Shown: positions 14,700-22,837 of the stretch, piece after piece
Numbering within the stretch: position 1 is the stretch's first letter
Layout of the letters: each line of letters begins with the position of its first letter
Origin: Pseudomonadota bacterium
Lineage (GTDB): Bacteria > Pseudomonadota > Alphaproteobacteria > Caulobacterales > Caulobacteraceae
Length of the DNA: 24,253 nt
Direction: 5' to 3'
Assembly (NCBI GenBank): GCA_023445705.1
Contig: JAEXKM010000088.1
Span: 1 to 24,253, forward strand
Program-made: the position numbers and the translations under genes
The notes under the pieces: model-generated
The model's input: the letters and a program-made list of their open reading frames with translations, nothing else
Database searches by the model: none
Told to the model about the DNA's origin: nothing

Positions 14700-15349
14700 T
14701 GACCAGCTCTCCCCACCGGAAATTCGGCTTCGACACGGTGTTCGACAACGCGGGCGACGTCGCCTACGCCGCCGCCCGTCCCAAGCGCCTGTTCCCCGCC
14801 GAAGAGGTCGAGGCGATCCGCGCCCAGGCCTTCGCCGAGGGCGAGCGTCAGGGCCTCGCCTCCATGGCCGCCTTGGAAGCCCAGGCGCTTTCGCAGATCG
14901 CCGCGGCCGTCGGCCAAGCCCTGCCGCGGCTGGCGGGCGTCGCCCACGAGCACCGCGAGACCTCGGCCGAGCTGGCGCTGGCCTGCGGCCGCGCCATCGC
15001 CGACGCGGCCCTGGAGGCCTTTCCCGCGGCGCCGATCCGCGCGGCGCTGGAGAATCTCGCCCGCGAAATCGAGGCCTCGCCCCGGCTGGTGGTGAACGTC
15101 TCGGCCCAACTGGCCGAGGGCCTGCAAGCCAAGCTCGAAGAGACCGCCCAGGCCATCGGCTATGGCGGCGCAATCCAGGTGCGGCCGTCGGCCGGCATCG
15201 GCCCGGCCGCCTTCAGCCTCGACTTCGGCGATGGGACCGCCGCCTTCGATCCGGCCGCAGCAGCCGAGCGCGTCGCCGCCGCCCTTTACGCCGCCCTCGC
15301 CGCCGAGGGCCTGCACGCCGAACCCCTTATTCCTGGAAGCGAAGGCTGA
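14699..15349 (+). CDS. fliH: FliH-type export ATPase regulator (FlbE)
   Basis: The 216-residue protein sits in the position of flbE (the fliH homologue) of Caulobacter, and its composition fits. There is a charged helical N-terminal half (EEVEAIRAQAFAEGERQGLASMAALEAQA) of the Gly-containing FliH helix type. The globular C-terminal domain (about 110-205) has LVVNVSAQLAEGLQAKLEE and FSLDFGDGTAAFDP. FliH dimers bind and restrain the ATPase FliI, which is encoded about 6 kb away on the other strand. The start overlaps the fliG stop, and the stop is five bases before fliN. Confidence 0.88.
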   Translation: MTSSPHRKFGFDTVFDNAGDVAYAAARPKRLFPAEEVEAIRAQAFAEGERQGLASMAALEAQALSQIAAAVGQALPRLAGVAHEHRETSAELALACGRAIADAALEAFPAAPIRAALENLAREIEASPRLVVNVSAQLAEGLQAKLEETAQAIGYGGAIQVRPSAGIGPAAFSLDFGDGTAAFDPAAAAERVAAALYAALAAEGLHAEPLIPGSEG

Positions 15350-15354
15350 GCGCC

Positions 15355-15687
15355 ATGGCTGACAACGACCTAAAGCTCGACGAGTTCTCCCCCTCCGCGC
15401 CCCTCGAGATCGGCACAGAGATCGAAGAGAAAACCGCCACCGACCTGGCGCCGGTCTTCGACGTACCGGTCTCGATCTCGGCGGTGCTAGGGCGCGCCAC
15501 CATGTCGGTGGCGCAACTGCTGCAGCTCCAGTCGGGCAGCGTCCTCGATCTCGACCGCAAGGTCGGCGAGGCCATCGATATCTATGTGAACAACCGCCTG
15601 GTCGCCCGCGGCGAAGTCGTCATCGTCGACGACCGCCTGGGCGTGACCATGACCGAAATCATCAAAGACGGCGACACCCAGGGCTGA
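15355..15687 (+). CDS. fliN: Flagellar motor switch protein FliN
   Basis: A 110-residue protein with an acidic N-terminus (1-35) and one SpoA/FliN domain (about 36-105). The domain contains VPVSISAVLGRATMSVAQLLQLQSG, then LDRKVGEAIDIYVNNRLVARGEVVIVDDRLGVTMTEI, as in all FliN proteins. FliN forms the lower C ring of the switch with FliM. It follows fliH by five bases and is followed by flbD after a 32-base gap. Confidence 0.95.
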   Translation: MADNDLKLDEFSPSAPLEIGTEIEEKTATDLAPVFDVPVSISAVLGRATMSVAQLLQLQSGSVLDLDRKVGEAIDIYVNNRLVARGEVVIVDDRLGVTMTEIIKDGDTQG

Positions 15688-15719
15688 TCAGCCCCGATGT
15701 GTCAGTAGGAGATAGTGCT

Positions 15720-17087
<1,368 letters not shown>

Positions 17088-17119
17088 AGCCGGGCCAAAA
17101 AGGGGGCGGCAGACTTCAG

Positions 17120-19210
17120 ATGACGGACACGACGATCACATCGCCGCGCCCTACGGCCCGCGAAGTCATGGGCTGGATGATGAAGGGCGAGGTCGCGCTC
17201 GCCCTGGGCGTGATCGGCATCGTCGTACTGCTGATCCTGCCGATCCCGCCGTTCATGCTGGATCTGCTGCTGGCGGTGTCGATCACCACCTCGGTGCTGA
17301 TCCTGATGACCTCGCTTCTGATCAAGAAGCCGCTGGAGTTCACGGCCTTCCCGACCGTGCTGCTCGTCACCACGCTCTACCGCCTCGGCCTGAACGTCGC
17401 CTCGACGCGCCTGATCCTCGGCCACGGCCACGAGGGCGCGCACGGGGCCGGCAAGATCATCGAAGGCTTCGGCAAGCTGATGATGGGCGGGAATTACGTC
17501 ATCGGCGTCATCGTCTTCGCGATCCTGGTGATCGTGAACTTCGTGGTCATCACCAAGGGCTCGGGCCGGATCGCCGAAGTGTCGGCCCGCTTCACCCTGG
17601 ACTCCATGCCCGGCAAGCAAATGGCCATCGACGCCGACCTGTCCGCCGGCCTCATCGAAGAGACCGAAGCCAAGACCCGCCGCAAGGAGCTGGAGCAGGA
17701 AAGCACCTTCTTCGGAGCCATGGACGGCGCCAGCAAGTTCGTTCGCGGCGACGCCATCGCCGGCCTGATCATCGTCGCCATCAACATCATCGGCGGCATC
17801 CTGATCGGCGTGGTTCAGCACAAGGTGCCGCTCGGCCAGGCGGCCTCGACCTACACGATCATGACCATCGGCGACGGCCTGGTCAGCCAGATCCCGGCCC
17901 TGATCATCTCGATCGCAGCCGGCTTCCTGGTGTCGAAGGCCGGCGTCGACGGATCGGCCGACAAAGCGCTGGTCGCCCAGCTCGGCATGAACCCGGTCAG
18001 CCTGGGCATGGTCTCGGCCTCTGCCGGCGTCATCGCCCTGATCCCGGGCATGCCGATCCTGCCCTTCGCGGCCCTGGCCGCCGGGTCCGGTTACCTCGCC
18101 TGGAGGCGCTCGCAGGAGGCCGCCGCCCCGCCTCCGGTCGACATCGTGCCCGCCGCCGCTCCGGTCCAGGAGCAAGAAGAGCCGATCGCCCAGTCCCTGG
18201 CCATCGACGAGATCAAGATCGAGCTCGGCTACGGCCTGCTCTCGCTGATCAACGACCTCGAGGGCCGGCGCCTCACCGACCAGATCAAGGCCCTGCGCCG
18301 CACCCTGGCCCAGGACTTCGGCTTCGTGATGCCGGCGGTGCGGATCCTCGACAACATGCGCCTGCCCTCGCAGGGCTACATGATCCGCATCAAGGAGATG
18401 GAAGGCGGTGGCGGCGAGGTCCGGCTGGGCTCGCTGATGGCCATGGATCCGTCCGGCGGCCAGGTCGACCTGCCCGGCGAACACATGCGCGAACCGGCCT
18501 TCGGCCTGCCGGCGACCTGGATCGACGACTCCCTGCGCGAGGAAGCCACCTTCCGCGGCTACACCATCGTCGACCCGGCCACCGTGCTGACCACGCACCT
18601 GACCGAGATCCTCAAGGAGAACATGCCTGACCTGCTCTCCTACGCCGAGGTCCAGAAGCTGCTGAAGGAGCTGCCCGGCGAACAGAAGAAGCTGGTCGAA
18701 GACCTGATCCCCGGCGTCGTCTCCGCCACGACCGTCCAGCGCGTGCTGCAGGCCCTGCTACGCGAGCGCGTCTCCATCCGCGACCTGCCGGCGATCCTGG
18801 AAGGCATCGGCGAAGCGGCTCCGCACACCGGCTCCATCACCCTGCTGGTCGAGCAGGTCCGCAGCCGCCTGTCGCGCCAGCTCTCCTTCGCCTATCGCGG
18901 CGACGACGGCGCCCTCCCGATCATCACAATGTCCGGCGAGTGGGAGAACGCCTTCGCCGAGGCCCTCATCGGCGCCGGCGACGAAAAGCAGCTCGCCCTC
19001 GCCCCCTCGCGCCTGCAGGAGTTCATCCGCGCGGTCCGCGACAGCTTCGAGCGCGCGGCCCTGGCCGGCGACAGCGCCGTCCTGCTGACCAGCCCGCAGA
19101 TCCGCCCCTACGTCCGCTCGATCATCGAGCGCTTCCGCGGCCAGACCCCGGTGCTGAGCCAGAACGAGATTCACCCCAAGGCCCGCCTGAAGACCGTCGG
19201 CCAGATCTGA
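17120..19210 (+). CDS. flhA: Flagellar export gate protein FlhA
   Basis: The 696-residue inner-membrane protein forms the nonameric export gate of the flagellar type III system. The membrane part (about 20-335) has eight hydrophobic segments. Between them lies the FHIPEP signature region: FTAFPTVLLVTTLYRLGLNVASTRLIL, then NFVVITKGSGRIAEVSARFTLDSMPGKQMAIDADLSAG. A Pro/Ala/Glu linker (about 335-365) leads to the cytoplasmic domain, which docks chaperone-substrate complexes and ends in LSQNEI. The start is 32 bases after flbD; the ribosome binding site is weak. It closes the operon; a nested palindrome follows in the convergent gap. Confidence 0.96.
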   Translation: MTDTTITSPRPTAREVMGWMMKGEVALALGVIGIVVLLILPIPPFMLDLLLAVSITTSVLILMTSLLIKKPLEFTAFPTVLLVTTLYRLGLNVASTRLILGHGHEGAHGAGKIIEGFGKLMMGGNYVIGVIVFAILVIVNFVVITKGSGRIAEVSARFTLDSMPGKQMAIDADLSAGLIEETEAKTRRKELEQESTFFGAMDGASKFVRGDAIAGLIIVAINIIGGILIGVVQHKVPLGQAASTYTIMTIGDGLVSQIPALIISIAAGFLVSKAGVDGSADKALVAQLGMNPVSLGMVSASAGVIALIPGMPILPFAALAAGSGYLAWRRSQEAAAPPPVDIVPAAAPVQEQEEPIAQSLAIDEIKIELGYGLLSLINDLEGRRLTDQIKALRRTLAQDFGFVMPAVRILDNMRLPSQGYMIRIKEMEGGGGEVRLGSLMAMDPSGGQVDLPGEHMREPAFGLPATWIDDSLREEATFRGYTIVDPATVLTTHLTEILKENMPDLLSYAEVQKLLKELPGEQKKLVEDLIPGVVSATTVQRVLQALLRERVSIRDLPAILEGIGEAAPHTGSITLLVEQVRSRLSRQLSFAYRGDDGALPIITMSGEWENAFAEALIGAGDEKQLALAPSRLQEFIRAVRDSFERAALAGDSAVLLTSPQIRPYVRSIIERFRGQTPVLSQNEIHPKARLKTVGQI

Positions 19211-19249
19211 TCGAGCCCTGAACCGTATCCGACCGGCCCACACCCTCTC

Positions 19250-19356
19250 ATCGTCATCCTCGGCCGCGCCAGCGTGCCGGGGATCCATATGCGCCCGCCT
19301 CTCCGGTCGTTTCGGTGTCTATGGATGGCCGGGTCCTGCGGCCCGGCCATGACGAT
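19250..19356. repeat. Nested palindromic intergenic element, copy 1
   Basis: Outer arms ATCGTCAT (19250-19257) and ATGACGAT (19349-19356) and inner arms ATCCATA (19283-19289) and TATGGAT (19320-19326) are perfect inverted repeats. Each side also folds on itself: CCTCGGC/GCCGGGG on the left, and GGCCGGG/CCCGGCC (19327-19348) on the right. The same plan with different sequence recurs at 20819-20962. It lies between the convergent flhA and GNAT stops and may act as a two-way terminator or be a non-autonomous mobile repeat. Confidence 0.7.
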
Positions 19357-19385
19357 CCTGATAAGGGAGCTTCACTCCCCGCCGT

Positions 19386-19892
19386 TCAAACCAGCGGCTT
19401 GGCGAAGATGTACTGAGGGCCCATGCCCTCCTCATGTCGCTGGCCGGTGTCCACGAAGCCGATCCTCCGATAGGCCTCGATCGCTGCGACATTGCGTGAG
19501 TTCACCGCCAGCATGAGCTGCGGCTGCACCGGCCGCTCCCGCGCGAACCAGTCCTCCAGGAGGTTGATGCAGCGCCGCCCGACACCCTTGCCCTGAAAGC
19601 CTGGCCGCACGCGGAAGTTATGCAGGCTCACCGTCCCCGGGGGCGCCCAGGGCGGCCGCCGCAGGCCTTCGCGCAGAACGAAGAAGCCCACCACCTCGCC
19701 GGTCGGCTCGACCACGGCGAAGCCCTGCTCCAATCCCACCGCATCGGGTTCGTTCAATCGCCCGAACACCTCGTCGAGGCTGCCCGCGAAGGCTTCCTGC
19801 TCGGCTGGAAGGGCGATCGCCTCGACCAGTTCACGATCCGCACCGGAGATCGGCTCAAGTCTCCAGTCGGCGGCTTGCGTCGTCGGTCCCAT
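19386..19892 (-). CDS. GNAT-family N-acetyltransferase
   Basis: A 168-residue acetyltransferase of the GCN5-related fold. Motif A, which binds acetyl-CoA, is seen as LHNFRVRPGFQGKGVGRR (the Q-x-x-G-x-G/A loop), about residues 90-107. Motif B follows as NSRNVAAIEAYRRIGFVDTGQR. A strand GEVVGFFVLREGLRR lies before it. The acceptor substrate is not predictable. The ATG at 19892 has no clear ribosome binding site. It lies alone between flhA and a pseudogene, on the opposite strand to both. Confidence 0.88.
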   Translation of the reverse strand: MGPTTQAADWRLEPISGADRELVEAIALPAEQEAFAGSLDEVFGRLNEPDAVGLEQGFAVVEPTGEVVGFFVLREGLRRPPWAPPGTVSLHNFRVRPGFQGKGVGRRCINLLEDWFARERPVQPQLMLAVNSRNVAAIEAYRRIGFVDTGQRHEEGMGPQYIFAKPLV

Positions 19893-19956
19893 GGACGAAG
19901 GCTAACACGCATTCGGCGAATGTTGTCATCCGGGCGAATTTCCTCGGCTCGCCCTT

Positions 19957-20245
19957 GTGGGGTTCGGGGTCGCCGACCGCAAGCTGGGTGTTCTGAACCT
20001 CTCGCCGATGTCGTCCCACCATCGGCCCTCGCAACCGTCTCAACAGCCCTATCGCCCACCAGCTTGGCTGCGAGATCGAACAGGGCCCGCTGGGCGCCAC
20101 CGTGAAGACCGACGCCTGGAAAAGCACCACCGTTCCAGGAGTTTACGCCGCCGGAGACATAGCCCGCGGCGCCCACAGCGTGACCTGGGCCGCCTCCGAC
20201 GGCGTGAGCGCGGGCGTGGCCCTTCACCGCTCGCTGGTCTTCTGA
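19957..20245 (+). pseudogene. Remnant of a TrxB-like FAD/NAD(P) oxidoreductase, internally deleted
   Basis: One frame at about 19963-20022 encodes GVADRKLGVLNLSPMSSHH, which looks like a middle segment of a thioredoxin-reductase-like protein. At about 20018-20020 the similarity changes to another frame. That frame reads IGPRNRLNSPIAHQLGCEIEQ, then VKTDAWKSTTVPGVYAAGDIARG and SVTWAASDGVSAGVALHRSLVF, stopping at 20243-20245. The second part is the typical C-terminus of this family, with the FAD-binding VPGVYAAGD. The N-terminal FAD and most of the NADPH domain are missing, and the two parts are joined out of frame, so the gene is dead. No start codon or intact frame of family length exists here. 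Confidence 0.8.
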
Positions 20246-20250
20246 TCCTG

Positions 20251-20318
20251 CCAGCCGCGCCTGCGACCGATCGGCCGACGATATCGTCACGGACGTTGCA
20301 GGCGCGGTCCCTGGCTGG
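20251..20318. repeat. Long imperfect hairpin after the pseudogene
   Basis: CCGCGCCTGC (20255-20264) pairs with GCAGGCGCGG (20298-20307), and CCAGCC (20251-20256) can extend with GGCTGG (20313-20318) past a short bulge. The loop contains the perfect 12-base palindrome GACGATATCGTC (20277-20288). It starts six bases after the remnant's stop and could be its old terminator or a repeat. Bases 20319-20371 show nothing further. Confidence 0.5.
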
Positions 20319-20371
20319 TAGCGATTTGCCCCTGGCGCGGTCACTGTCGGCCGCGAAGCGTTGGATATCGA

Positions 20372-20773
20372 ATGCGGCGACCTGCTTCCCCGACCCGGCG
20401 CAGCCCGGGCAGCGCGATCTTCTGGGATCTGCTGACCTTTGAGCGGCTGATGACCAATCAGGTCATCCACCTGATCTATTGGGCGGGACTGGGCGTCATC
20501 GCATTGCTGGCCTTTGGCACGGTTGGCGCCGCTGTCGGCGTGGCCCTGCGCGAGGAAAACTGGTTCGGGATCCTGCTGGCGATCCCCGTCCTGGTCGCAG
20601 GCCTGCTGGTGGTCGGCGGACTGGTGCTGCTGTGGCGTTCGTTCTGCGAGCTCTATGTCGCCCTCTTCCGCCTGAGCGATGATCTCCACGCCCTGCGCCT
20701 GGCCGCCGACGCCGATCAGGTCGAGGCGCCTCGCGCCCCGCATCAGCCGGCCAGCCACGGCCCTCTGAACTGA
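20372..20773 (+). CDS. DUF4282-like small membrane protein
   Basis: This 133-residue protein reads IFWDLLTFERLMTNQVIHLIYWAGL near the start, the typical beginning of DUF4282 proteins. Two transmembrane segments follow (about residues 33-57 and 65-90), then LLWRSFCELYVALFRLSDDLHALR, which is also characteristic. The tail is short, polar and Pro-rich. Function is unknown. The ATG at 20372 is preferred over 20450 because the family similarity (FWDLLTFERL) begins before the later ATG. The ribosome binding site is weak. It is followed by a composite palindromic repeat and convergent with fliJ. Confidence 0.78.
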   Translation: MRRPASPTRRSPGSAIFWDLLTFERLMTNQVIHLIYWAGLGVIALLAFGTVGAAVGVALREENWFGILLAIPVLVAGLLVVGGLVLLWRSFCELYVALFRLSDDLHALRLAADADQVEAPRAPHQPASHGPLN

Positions 20774-20785
20774 GCCCGTCAGATG

Positions 20786-20802
20786 CTCCCCCCGCTGGGG
20801 AG
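20786..20802. repeat. CTCCCC/GGGGAG hairpin, left flank of palindromic element 2
   Basis: CTCCCC (20786-20791), loop CCGCT, GGGGAG (20797-20802). A near copy lies at 20977-20992, and both are followed by similar bases ending TCCCA. The pair brackets the nested palindrome. Confidence 0.6.
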
Positions 20803-20818
20803 GGCTATCCCATTTGGG

Positions 20819-20962
20819 TGTCATCCCGGTTTCGGCCACAGGCCGAAGACCGGGACCCATAAGCACTGATCAATCAGGACAGGGCGAAGGGCTTGCGCCC
20901 AGATTCCGATACGCCGAGGCGTATGGGTCCCGGACAGCTGCTGCGCGACTTCCGGGATGACA
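20819..20962. repeat. Nested palindromic intergenic element, copy 2
   Basis: Outer arms TGTCATCCCGG (20819-20829) and CCGGGATGACA (20952-20962) and inner arms CCGGGACCCATA (20850-20861) and TATGGGTCCCGG (20922-20933) are perfect inverted repeats. The left half is a hairpin of its own: CCCGGT/ACCGGG enclosing TTCGGCC-ACA-GGCCGAA. The centre also holds ATACGCC-GA-GGCGTAT (20909-20924). The plan matches copy 1 at 19250-19356. It sits between the convergent stops of the DUF4282-like gene and fliJ. Confidence 0.82.
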
Positions 20963-20976
20963 GCAACGCGATCCAC

Positions 20977-20992
20977 CTCCCCCAATGGGGAG
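20977..20992. repeat. CTCCCC/GGGGAG hairpin, right flank of palindromic element 2
   Basis: CTCCCC (20977-20982), loop CAAT, GGGGAG (20987-20992), 14 bases outside the palindrome and 15 bases before the fliJ stop. Matches the left flank at 20786-20802. Confidence 0.6.
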
Positions 20993-21007
20993 GATTTGTC
21001 CCAGGGC

Positions 21008-21418
21008 CTACCGCGCCGCCGCGCGGCGCAGCCCCATTTCGTCCAGCGCAGCCGTCTCCCGACGGGCGACTTCCTTGAGCTGGGCCAGCCGGATGCCTTC
21101 GGCCACCTGCTCGTATTTCTTCTGCTCTTCGAAGGCCAAGGCCAAGGCGTCCCGCGCGCCGACTTCCTCCAGGGCGATGCGCTCGATGTCCGCGTGGACC
21201 ATCGCCTTGCGCGCCCGCAAACCTTCCCAGAAGCCGACCTGATACCAGCCGGCCTCGACGTCCTGCCGCGCCCGCTGGGCTTCGGCCTCGCCCTCGGCCT
21301 CCAGCACCGCCAGCCTCATCTCCGCCTGCAGCCGCCGGTCGGTGATCTCGCCCAGGCGCTTCTGCAGCAGCTCGACCTCATAGGTCGAAAGCTTGATCAG
21401 GGATTTGGCCCAACTCAT
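21008..21418 (-). CDS. fliJ: Flagellar export protein FliJ
   Basis: The 136-residue protein is almost wholly alpha-helical with heptad-like spacing, as in the FliJ coiled coil that fills the centre of the FliI ring and promotes export. The start, MSWAKSLIKLSTYEVELLQKRLGEI, and the E/R/A-rich helices that follow fit the family length. Sequence similarity in this family is low, so position counts: the ATG overlaps the fliI stop, giving fliI-fliJ order and coupled translation. It ends before the composite palindromic repeat. Confidence 0.88.
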   Translation of the reverse strand: MSWAKSLIKLSTYEVELLQKRLGEITDRRLQAEMRLAVLEAEGEAEAQRARQDVEAGWYQVGFWEGLRARKAMVHADIERIALEEVGARDALALAFEEQKKYEQVAEGIRLAQLKEVARRETAALDEMGLRRAAAR

Positions 21419-22752
21419 GCGGCTTCACCGTTCAGGATGCTGGCGAGGGTGTCGAAGCTCTCCTCCAGCCCGGTCGCCTCGTCCTTGTCCTGGCCGAGAA
21501 ACGCTTCGAGCGCGGGATTGAGCGCGATGGCGCGGTCCACCATCGGATCGGCGCCGGCGCGATAGGCGCCGATACGGATCAGTTCTTCCATGTTGGCGTA
21601 GGCCGACAGCGACTGGCGCGCCGCCTTCACGATCTCCCGCTCGTGCGGCAGGTGGCATCCGGGCATGGTCCGGCTGATCGACTTCAGCACGTTGATCGCC
21701 GGGAACCGGCCGCGCTCGGCGATCGCCCGCTCCATGACGATGTGGCCGTCGAGGATACCGCGCACGGCGTCGGCGATCGGCTCGTTGTGATCGTCACCGT
21801 CCACCAGAACGGTGAAGAGCCCGGTGATCGGACCGGCGGTGGTGCCATCCGGCCGGATCGGCCCCGGCCCGGCGCGCTCGAGCAGCTTGGGCAGTTCGGT
21901 GAAGACGGTGGGGGTGTAGCCCTTGGTGGTCGGCGGCTCGCCCGCCGCCAAGCCGATCTCGCGCTGCGCCATGGCGAAACGCGTGACCGAGTCCATCAGG
22001 CAAAGCACCTCCAGGTCCTGGTCGCGCAGGAACTCGGCGATGGCCAGGGTCATGTACGCCGCCTGGCGTCGCTTCAGCGCCGGCTCGTCGGACGTCGCGA
22101 CCACTACGACCGCGCGCTTCAGCCCTTCTTCGCCCAGCGTTTCCTCGATGAACTCGCGGACCTCACGGCCCCGCTCGCCGATCAGACCCACGACTACGGC
22201 GTCGCAGTCCGACTGCTTGGCCAGCATCGACAGCAGCACCGACTTGCCCACGCCCGAGCCGGCGAAGACCCCCAGGCGTTGGCCGCGGCAGCAGGTGGTG
22301 AAGACGTTCATGGACCGCACGCCCAGGTTCAGGCGCTCGCCCACCCGGCCCCGTGCGTGGGCCGGCGGCGGCGGCGGGCGCAGCGGATAGGCCGCGTTTC
22401 CCTGAGGCAGCGGCCCGAGCCCGTCGATAGGTTCGCCGAAAGCGTCGACGATGCGTCCTAGCCAGGCCGTGGTCGGCCGCACGGCCGAGCCTTGCGGTTC
22501 GATACGGATCTCCGCGCCCGGCGCCACGCCCTCGACCGGGCCGAAGGGCATCAACAGGGCGCGGGTTTCACGGAAGCCGACCACCTCGGCCGAGAGCGGC
22601 TTGTCGTTGCGCCGCTCGATCTCGGCGCGGGCGCCCACCGCCAGGCGCGTCAGTCCCCCGCGGGCCTCGATCAGGAGGCCGTTCACGGCCGCGACGCGGC
22701 CGGACACGGTGAGCGGATCGATCCGCTCCACGGCGGCGATGAGACTACGCAA
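21415..22752 (-). CDS. fliI: Flagellum-specific export ATPase FliI
   Basis: The 445-residue ATPase resembles the F1 beta subunit and energises flagellar protein export. After the N-terminal barrel (1-90), the nucleotide domain has the Walker A AGSGVGKS (164-171), GLIGERGREVREFIEE with the catalytic Glu, and VLCLMDSVTRFAMAQREIGLAAGEPP covering Walker B. These are hallmarks of FliI/YscN. The start is TTG at 22752; no other start gives the family N-terminus MRSLIAAVERIDPLTVSGRV, and the ribosome binding site is poor. A CtrA-like site lies about 57 bases upstream, so it has its own promoter despite following the SDR gene on the same strand. Confidence 0.95.
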   Translation of the reverse strand: MRSLIAAVERIDPLTVSGRVAAVNGLLIEARGGLTRLAVGARAEIERRNDKPLSAEVVGFRETRALLMPFGPVEGVAPGAEIRIEPQGSAVRPTTAWLGRIVDAFGEPIDGLGPLPQGNAAYPLRPPPPPAHARGRVGERLNLGVRSMNVFTTCCRGQRLGVFAGSGVGKSVLLSMLAKQSDCDAVVVGLIGERGREVREFIEETLGEEGLKRAVVVVATSDEPALKRRQAAYMTLAIAEFLRDQDLEVLCLMDSVTRFAMAQREIGLAAGEPPTTKGYTPTVFTELPKLLERAGPGPIRPDGTTAGPITGLFTVLVDGDDHNEPIADAVRGILDGHIVMERAIAERGRFPAINVLKSISRTMPGCHLPHEREIVKAARQSLSAYANMEELIRIGAYRAGADPMVDRAIALNPALEAFLGQDKDEATGLEESFDTLASILNGEAA

Positions 22753-22808
22753 ACAGCCAGGATCCCCAGCGGCCAGATTCGGCCACTGGAGAGGGTGGGT
22801 CAGGCGCC

Positions 22809-22824
22809 GTTAACTCCTGGTGAA
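22809..22824 (-). promoter_or_regulatory. CtrA-like binding site upstream of fliI
   Basis: On the minus strand the sequence reads TTCA-CCAGGAG-TTAAC, one mismatch from the CtrA full site TTAA-N7-TTAAC. It lies 57 bases before the fliI start in the 85-base gap after the SDR gene. CtrA control of early (class II) flagellar promoters is established in Caulobacter, so position and sequence both fit. Confidence 0.62.
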
Positions 22825-22837
22825 GACCCGGCCAAGC

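Noticed and set aside
20450..20773. DUF4282-like protein starting at the ATG at 20450
   Set aside because: Family similarity (FWDLLTFERL) begins upstream of this ATG, so the start at 20372 is preferred.
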